The notes under the pieces are model-generated. The model was not told the DNA's origin. It saw only the letters and a list, made by a program, of their open reading frames with translations, and ran no database searches. Shown here piece by piece: positions 31,961 through 36,431 of a stretch of DNA of 36,431 nucleotides (positions are counted from its first letter, which is position 1; each line of letters opens with the position of its first letter). A program made the translations under genes and the position numbers. Origin of the DNA: Alphaproteobacteria bacterium (lineage in GTDB: Bacteria > Pseudomonadota > Alphaproteobacteria > Rhizobiales > Beijerinckiaceae); assembly GCA_021325385.1 (NCBI GenBank), contig JAJPHH010000103.1, positions 1 through 36,431 of the forward strand, given 5' to 3'.

Positions 31961-32587
31961 ATGAGATATCTGGGCATTTGCGCGTTGTTGATGGCCGGCG
32001 CGGCGTTGGGGGGGTGCCAATCGATAATGCCGCCGACAGTGCTCGGCACAATCCCCGATCCAAAATTGTCGGCGCGCGATCAAGAGATGATGGCGCTCGC
32101 GCCGGCCTTGGAATCGCAACTTCCCTATCAGCGCTATCTCGTCGTGAACACGACCGGCGAGCCGCCGGGCACCATCGTCGTCGATACGCCGAACAAGAAA
32201 CTCTATTTCACGCTCAAGGACGGCAAGGCGATCCAATATCCGGTGGCGACCGGCGCCGAGGCCTATGGTTGGACCGGCGTCGCTCGCGTCGGTCGCATGG
32301 TTGAATGGCCGAGCTGGATGCCGACCAACTCGATCATGGAGCGCTGGCCGGAATTCCAGGTCTATCGCCAGCACGGTCCGCTCGCCGGCGCTTACGACAA
32401 TCCGCTCAGCGCCCGCGCGCTCTATGTCTATGAAGGCGATCGCGACACGCTCTATCGCATCCACGGCACTAACGAGCCGGACGAGATCGGCCACGCGGTT
32501 TCCTCGGGCTGCATTCGCATGCGCGATCTCGACGTGATCGACCTTTACAATCGGGTGCATGTCGGCACCAAGATCGTCGTCAAGTAA
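31961..32587 (+). CDS. Lipoprotein L,D-transpeptidase (ErfK/YbiS/YcfS/YnhG family)
   Basis: The 208-residue protein has a lipoprotein signal (MRYLGICALLMAGAALGGC, with LGGC as lipobox and C19 as the lipidated residue), so it is anchored in a membrane facing the periplasm. The YkuD domain (about 70-208) begins GTIVVDTPNKKLYF. It has the catalytic RIHGTNEPDEIGHAVSSGCIRM with H168 and nucleophile C184. It makes 3-3 cross-links or attaches outer-membrane lipoprotein to peptidoglycan. ATG 31961 follows GGGAAGG; the longer open frame starting at 31799 would bury the signal peptide and is rejected. A strong terminator follows at 32609, so the gene is monocistronic. Confidence 0.92.
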   Translation: MRYLGICALLMAGAALGGCQSIMPPTVLGTIPDPKLSARDQEMMALAPALESQLPYQRYLVVNTTGEPPGTIVVDTPNKKLYFTLKDGKAIQYPVATGAEAYGWTGVARVGRMVEWPSWMPTNSIMERWPEFQVYRQHGPLAGAYDNPLSARALYVYEGDRDTLYRIHGTNEPDEIGHAVSSGCIRMRDLDVIDLYNRVHVGTKIVVK

Positions 32588-32608
32588 CCGACGCTTCCCC
32601 CATCATTC

Positions 32609-32640
32609 ATATGCGCCGCTGCTTGCAGCGGCGCATATTT
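32609..32640 (+). terminator. Rho-independent terminator after the lipoprotein transpeptidase
   Basis: ATATGCGCCGCTGC (32609-32622) and GCAGCGGCGCATAT (32625-32638) form a perfect 14-bp stem with a very tight loop, followed by TTTGT. It lies 21 bp after the stop and ends transcription before the ohr-type gene. Confidence 0.9.
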
Positions 32641-32723
32641 GTCTCGCGGGCCGCTTGGCTGGGCCGCGACCAGGCCTTACTCTCGACGCCTCCAAACGGA
32701 TCCCAAGCCTTGAAGGAGCCGAC

Positions 32724-33164
32724 ATGATTTCTCCGATCAAAACGCTCGTCACGATCACGGCCAGCAGCACTGGCGGTCGCAACGGCCACAGCGCGACGGA
32801 AGACGGGATCGTCAGCGTCGACCTCTCCGTGCCGAAGGCGATGGGCGGGCCAGGCAAGCCTGGGACGGCGACGCCGGAGCATCTTTTTGCGGCCGGCTAT
32901 GCGGCCTGTTTCGGCGGCGCGCTCGACTTCGTCGCCAAGAGCCATAAGAAGGACGCGAGCAAGGCGACCACGACCTGCTCGGTCTCGATCGGCCCGCGCG
33001 AGGCCGGCGGCTTCGGCCTCGCAGTGAAGCTGCATGTCGTCGACCGCAGCCTGCCGACGGCCGAACTGCAGGCGCTCGCCAATGAGGCGCACGAGAAAAT
33101 TTGCCCCTATTCGCATGCGACGCGGGACAATGTCGCGGTCGAGGTGACGGTCGAAGGCGCCTAA
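32724..33164 (+). CDS. ohr: Organic hydroperoxide resistance protein (Ohr, OsmC superfamily)
   Basis: The 146-residue thiol peroxidase reduces organic and fatty-acid hydroperoxides, usually with lipoylated proteins as reductant. Ohr-specific features are TASSTGGRNGHSATEDG (R19) and TPEHLFAAGYAACFGGALDF, with peroxidatic C62 and E52. ICPYSHATRDNVAVEV holds the resolving C127. Length is normal. AAGGAG lies 6 nt before ATG 32724; an in-frame extension to 32559 runs through the terminator hairpin and is not used. It is cytoplasmic. OhrR normally controls such genes, but no MarR-type gene is present nearby. Its stop is 3 bp from the convergent phosphoesterase stop. Confidence 0.93.
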   Translation: MISPIKTLVTITASSTGGRNGHSATEDGIVSVDLSVPKAMGGPGKPGTATPEHLFAAGYAACFGGALDFVAKSHKKDASKATTTCSVSIGPREAGGFGLAVKLHVVDRSLPTAELQALANEAHEKICPYSHATRDNVAVEVTVEGA

Positions 33165-33167
33165 GCC

Positions 33168-34088
33168 CTAGACGCTTTGACGCGCTCCGGCGCCGACCAA
33201 TGTCGCCAAGACCACCTCGGGCGGGCGCAAGAAGCGGACGGGCGCGAGCGACTCGCCCAGTCCGCCCGAGACGATCAGGCGGCGCGGCCCTTCCTCGTAG
33301 CAGCCATAGATGTATTTGCGATGCGTCCGCGACGTGAACGGCGCGCCGACGAACGGGATATAGACTTGGCCGCCATGCGTATGACCGCAAAGCGTCAGGG
33401 CGATGCGGTCGGGCACGCGCGGGAAAATATAGGGCTCGTGAGCCAGCAGGACCGCCGGCGCGTCATCATTGATCTCGCGGAGCGAGCCTGCGAGATCGTC
33501 GGCGCTGCGCGTCTCGCCGCCGACGCGGCGAAAGGCGAGCTGGTCGGCGAGGCCGATCAGCCAGAATGGCTTGCCGTTTTGCGATAGCCGCAGCGCCTCG
33601 TTCTCGAGGACCGGGACTCCCGCCTCGGCGAGCGCCTTGCGAACGCTCCTGCCGTAATCGGGCGGATCGCTCGGAATGGCCGCCGTCCACCAATCATGGT
33701 TGCCGAGCACGGAATAGACGCCGAGCGGCGCTTCGAGCCGCGCCAGTTCGGCGGCCCAAGCGCCAGGCGCGACATAGCCGGTGACGAAGCGATGGTTGCC
33801 GACGAAATCGCCGAGCAGGACGATCAGGTCAGGCTTTTGCGCATTGGCGAGATCGACGATCGAGGCGACGCGCTCGGCCGGCATCCATGGCTCGCAGGCA
33901 TGGATATCGGCGATGATCGCGATTTTCAGGATCAGATCGTCAGGCCAGCCGGGCGGCGAGACTGTATAGGGCGTTAATTCGAGGCGGAGCCCGGCTTCGA
34001 CGACGGTCGAATAGCCGCCCAGGGCGAAAAAGCCGCCGGTCACGCTGGCGGCGCCCTGCAGAAATCGCCGCCTGTTCAGCACAATCAT
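33168..34088 (-). CDS. Tat-exported metallophosphoesterase (YaeI-like)
   Basis: The 306-residue calcineurin-like phosphoesterase has all metal motifs. They are IIADIHACEPW (DxH), DLIVLLGDFVGN (GD), YSVLGNHDWW (GNHD), VLLAHEPYIF and LCGHTHGGQVY. The N-terminus MIVLNRRRFLQGAASVTGGFF is a short twin-arginine signal, so the enzyme works outside the cytoplasm or at the membrane. Relatives cleave phosphodiesters, and YaeI-like members may act on lipid-linked phosphates. The substrate here is unknown. I start at ATG 34088; a longer reading to 34364 has an atypical Arg/Pro-rich leader that overlaps the next gene. It lies 58 bp downstream of a small gene on the same strand. Confidence 0.88.
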   Translation of the reverse strand: MIVLNRRRFLQGAASVTGGFFALGGYSTVVEAGLRLELTPYTVSPPGWPDDLILKIAIIADIHACEPWMPAERVASIVDLANAQKPDLIVLLGDFVGNHRFVTGYVAPGAWAAELARLEAPLGVYSVLGNHDWWTAAIPSDPPDYGRSVRKALAEAGVPVLENEALRLSQNGKPFWLIGLADQLAFRRVGGETRSADDLAGSLREINDDAPAVLLAHEPYIFPRVPDRIALTLCGHTHGGQVYIPFVGAPFTSRTHRKYIYGCYEEGPRRLIVSGGLGESLAPVRFLRPPEVVLATLVGAGARQSV

Positions 34089-34146
34089 CCGCTGCGCCCA
34101 ATTCTCGCTGGCGCCCCTGTCATGGCTCCTCTTAGTCGGCGCGCCC

Positions 34147-34386
34147 TCAAGCCGCAAGGCCACGCCGCGCCCGCAACAGGGCGGCGCCGCGTTCGATCGC
34201 CGCCGCGGTCTCGAAATCCATGGCGCGGGCCGGCAATTGCAGTTCGGCGGCGACCGCGGCGAGGCCGACGTCGCGATAAAGGCGCGAGAGCAGCCGGCTC
34301 GAGCCGGCGCGTTGGGCGATGGCGGAAGGCTCAATGGACGACCGCCGGAGGTTTTCCTCCGCATTCTCGGCGGGAACGCTGCTCAT
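34147..34386 (-). CDS. Small protein of unknown function, 79 residues
   Basis: I do not recognise a family. The ATG at 34386 has a strong ribosome site (GAGGAG, 8 nt upstream), which makes a real gene likely. The product is soluble, helical-looking and Ala-, Leu- and Arg-rich. The pattern LLSRLYRDVGLAAVAAELQL looks like an amphipathic helix pair, and it is followed by METAAAIER-like residues (DFETAAAIERGAALLRARRG). No signal peptide, Cys or metal motif is present. It is the probable first gene of a two-gene unit with the phosphoesterase 58 bp downstream. Confidence 0.6.
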   Translation of the reverse strand: MSSVPAENAEENLRRSSIEPSAIAQRAGSSRLLSRLYRDVGLAAVAAELQLPARAMDFETAAAIERGAALLRARRGLAA

Positions 34387-34525
34387 GACGCTTACTCCTC
34401 GTCGCGCCTCGGGCGCGGAACGCAAACTCGCCGCCGCGGCCTTTGGAGCCGAGCGGCGGCTCAGATTGAAGAGATCGGGTTAAGAGGCGATTAATACTTG
34501 GCGGCGGCGGGCTCGCCGGCGACGC

Positions 34526-34558
34526 CGTCATTCCGCGAGGCGAAGCAACGAAGCATCC
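34526..34558 (+). repeat. Possible interspersed repeat unit
   Basis: CGTCATT-CCGCGAGGCGAAGC followed by AACGAAGCATCC resembles the CGTCATTGCGAG..GAAGCAATCC units scattered between genes in many Hyphomicrobiales. It is in a 248-bp intergenic stretch between the small gene and the M81 peptidase. Only one copy is seen in this window, so the call rests on recollection. Confidence 0.35.
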
Positions 34559-34634
34559 TTGATAGAACTCGGCTGTGCGAATGGTTTTGCGCTTGGCTCG
34601 CAGCGACGGACGGGGTTCGAGAGAAAGGGCGCGC

Positions 34635-36110
34635 TTACAGCCCGTGCGGATTTTCGACTCGCGGCCAGATCTCGCGGCTGAGCTTCTTGTATTTCGTCTC
34701 GCGCGGATGGGACGGGTAGGGCGCGCCGGCGTCGATATAGATGATCTCCTCGGCGATCGGCGCGAAGCCGGCGTAGAAATGATTGGTCGACTTGACCAGC
34801 AGGATCGATTTGCTCGTCGGGTTGAGGCCGAGATTGGAAAAAATGTCCGGCTCGAAAGTCTGGGTGCGGTTCGTGTTGAGAATGACCTCGATCGTCGTCC
34901 CGTCGAGGCGCACGAGGGCGGCGGGGCCGAGCGTGACGCGGCTCGCGCCGAAACTCTGCCAGGATTCGGACGTCGCCTTGATCACCTCGACCATGGCGTC
35001 GATCGGCGCGCCGCCGTCCGGCCCCGCCTTGCCGCCGAAGCGGAGCTGGATCTTGGCGCCGTGGCCGGCGGCCAGGCAGAACGAGACCGCGATCGGATCC
35101 CAGATCGTCGCGACCGCGACATTGTCGACGCCGCGTTCCAACATGCGGCGCAGGATCAGGGTGCCGTCGCCGGCGACGCCGCCGCCGGGATTGTCCCAGA
35201 CATCGGCGACGACGACCGGCTTGCCGGTTCTCCTCGCCGCCGCCGCGAGCGCCGCGTCGAGCCCGGCGTCGACGCCGAGCATCGGCATGGCCGTGCGCCC
35301 GCGCATCGCGAAGACCTCCAGGCCGAGCGTACGGGCAAGCGCGGCGGCCTTGCTCTCGTCGCCGTCGGCGACGACCAGGACTTGCGTTCCCATCTCGGGC
35401 ACGTCGCCGGCCATGAAGCCGTGAATGAGCGAGACGGAGAGGATTCCGTCCTTGCCTTGCAAGGCGCGGAGCCGGTCGACGAAGCTGCGCATCGGCTCGC
35501 GGCTGGTCGGAAAGACGTCGATCATGCGGCAATCGAAGGCCGCCATAACCGGGCGAATCTCGCCGCGCAAGGCGCGCAGCGCCAGATCGACGACATGCTC
35601 GGCGCGCTCGACGAAGTCGGTATGCGGAAATTCGAGGAAGGCGGCGAGGAGATCGGCGTTGGCGAGGCGCTTTTTGGTCAAATGACTGTGCGGGTCGAGC
35701 TCCGAGGCGATGAGGACTTTGGGCCCGACAATGGCGCGGATGCGCTCCAGCAAATCGCCTTCGCAATCGTCATATCCTTGCGCGACCATGGCGCCATGCA
35801 GGCCGAGGATCACGCCGTCGACCGGCTGGGCGGCGCGCAGCTGATCGAGAATTTCGTCGCGCAGCTCCTCGTAGGCGCGGCGCTGCAACAAACCGCCCGG
35901 CTCGGCCCAGGCGGCCGTACCTTCGATCAACGTAATGCCTTCTGCGGCGGCGCGCCGGCGCAAGACGACGATCGGGGCGGAGCAAAGCGTCGGCGTCGGC
36001 GGATGCTGGCCCGGTCCGGCATAGAACGCCGTATCGAAACTCGCCCGGTCGGTCGGCACGGGCGAGAACGTATTGGTTTCCGTCGCGAGCGATGCGGTGA
36101 AAATGCGCAT
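34635..36110 (-). CDS. M81-family metallopeptidase (MlrC/microcystinase C-like)
   Basis: The 491-residue protein begins MRIFTASLATETNTFSPVPT, the standard start of the M81 family. It continues with GVILGLHGAMVAQGYDDCEGDLL, ASELDPHSHLTKK and FLEFPHTDFVER, which hold the His/Asp/Glu residues proposed to bind zinc. The C-terminal MlrC domain contains VWDNPGGGVAGDGT and ILLVKSTNHFYAGFAPIA. MlrC degrades linear microcystin peptides, but most family members sit in transport or catabolic clusters and probably hydrolyse small amide or cyclic substrates. Length is normal. It starts 22 bp after the RidA gene on the same strand, so both share a transcript. Cytoplasmic. Confidence 0.92.
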   Translation of the reverse strand: MRIFTASLATETNTFSPVPTDRASFDTAFYAGPGQHPPTPTLCSAPIVVLRRRAAAEGITLIEGTAAWAEPGGLLQRRAYEELRDEILDQLRAAQPVDGVILGLHGAMVAQGYDDCEGDLLERIRAIVGPKVLIASELDPHSHLTKKRLANADLLAAFLEFPHTDFVERAEHVVDLALRALRGEIRPVMAAFDCRMIDVFPTSREPMRSFVDRLRALQGKDGILSVSLIHGFMAGDVPEMGTQVLVVADGDESKAAALARTLGLEVFAMRGRTAMPMLGVDAGLDAALAAAARRTGKPVVVADVWDNPGGGVAGDGTLILRRMLERGVDNVAVATIWDPIAVSFCLAAGHGAKIQLRFGGKAGPDGGAPIDAMVEVIKATSESWQSFGASRVTLGPAALVRLDGTTIEVILNTNRTQTFEPDIFSNLGLNPTSKSILLVKSTNHFYAGFAPIAEEIIYIDAGAPYPSHPRETKYKKLSREIWPRVENPHGL

Positions 36111-36132
36111 TTTTCGACTGACCGGTTAGGGC

Positions 36133-36431
36133 TCAAAGCGGCTTATAAGCGATAGCCTCGACCTCGATCTTGATGTCGATCATCAGCCGCGCCTCCAAGG
36201 TCGTGCGCGCCGGCGGATTGTTGGGAAAGTAGGTCGCGTAGGTCTGGTTGAAGGCGCGAAAATCGCGAGCGTCTGACAGGATGACGGTCGTCTTGATCAC
36301 GTCCGCCAAATCCGCGCCGGCGAGCGCCAGCGCCGCCTTGATATTCGCCATGACTTGGCGCGTCTGCGCCTCGATTCCGCCCGGGACGACCGCGCCGTCG
36401 GCGCCGACCGGAACCTGGCCCGAGACATAGA
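36133..36431 (-). CDS. RidA (YjgF/UK114) family protein, C-terminal part (cut by window edge)
   Basis: About 98 C-terminal residues are visible, in frame up to the window edge. They include YVSGQVPVGADGAVVPGGIE and QTRQVMANIKAALALAGADL. DVIKTTVILSDARDF and a tail PPARTTLEARLMIDIKIEVEAIA follow, with the conserved Arg and Glu of the trimeric RidA fold. RidA deaminates reactive enamine/imine intermediates; relatives act as amidohydrolases in catabolic operons. The start lies beyond the window. It is directly upstream of the M81 peptidase gene, a pairing that suggests both handle the same nitrogen compound. Confidence 0.9.
   Translation of the reverse strand, partial: YVSGQVPVGADGAVVPGGIEAQTRQVMANIKAALALAGADLADVIKTTVILSDARDFRAFNQTYATYFPNNPPARTTLEARLMIDIKIEVEAIAYKPL

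Noticed and set aside
1-36431. CRISPR array, prophage genes, toxin-antitoxin pair, restriction system
   Set aside because: I looked for regularly spaced repeats and for signature proteins of these systems and saw none.

Overview
The window is GC-rich DNA from an alphaproteobacterium. Tat and lipoprotein signals, the Ohr, extensin-like and YkuD proteins and the RutR-like regulator all fit Hyphomicrobiales. A Beijerinckiaceae or Methylocystaceae background is a guess; no rRNA or lineage marker is present. It is accessory chromosome: uptake and catabolism operons with mobile-element debris.

Left block (1-9.0 kb). After the tail of an ISAs1-type transposase come an MFS transporter and a LacI-type repressor, both on minus. 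Divergent from the repressor is a complete sugar-uptake operon: periplasmic binding protein, two-domain ATPase, two different permeases and a D-tagatose/D-psicose 3-epimerase-type isomerase. A near-perfect LacI-type operator lies just upstream of the binding-protein gene. A stand-alone PAS-PAS-GAF-GGDEF-EAL protein with intact catalytic motifs follows (9.6-12.3 kb).

Middle block (12.37-31.51 kb). This stretch is bounded by an intact tRNA-Pro(CGG) gene on the right and a 48-bp copy of the tRNA 3' half, in the same orientation, on the left. That is the layout of an island inserted at a tRNA 3' end. No integrase survives; degraded IS3-type transposase and GntR-like DNA lie next to the tRNA. The cargo is two cell-envelope genes, a flavoprotein with a divergent SDR pair, and a large nucleoside locus. 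On the minus strand, in transcription order, the locus holds a uracil-DNA-glycosylase-like protein, a GMC oxidoreductase, a thymidine-phosphorylase homologue, a BMP-type nucleoside ABC transporter (binding protein, ATPase, two permeases), a VOC protein and a deaminase-type amidohydrolase. A RutR-like TetR regulator is divergent from it and a nucleoside hydrolase is convergent with that regulator.

This nucleoside locus is the best candidate for something undescribed. The phosphorylase homologue keeps its pyrimidine-binding residues but has lost two phosphate ligands, one replaced by Glu. The UDG homologue keeps its uracil-pocket residues but lacks the DNA-intercalation loop. The regulator keeps the Trp and Gln that contact uracil in RutR. 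The same 22-bp element, containing TGAC-N6-GTCA, precedes both the enzyme cluster and the transporter cluster. I infer a pyrimidine-sensing, phosphate-independent and possibly oxidative route for a pyrimidine or modified nucleoside.

Right block (31.5-36.4 kb). tRNA-Pro is followed by a lipoprotein L,D-transpeptidase with a strong terminator, Ohr peroxidase, a Tat-exported metallophosphoesterase, a small unknown protein, and an M81 (MlrC-like) peptidase downstream of a truncated RidA gene.
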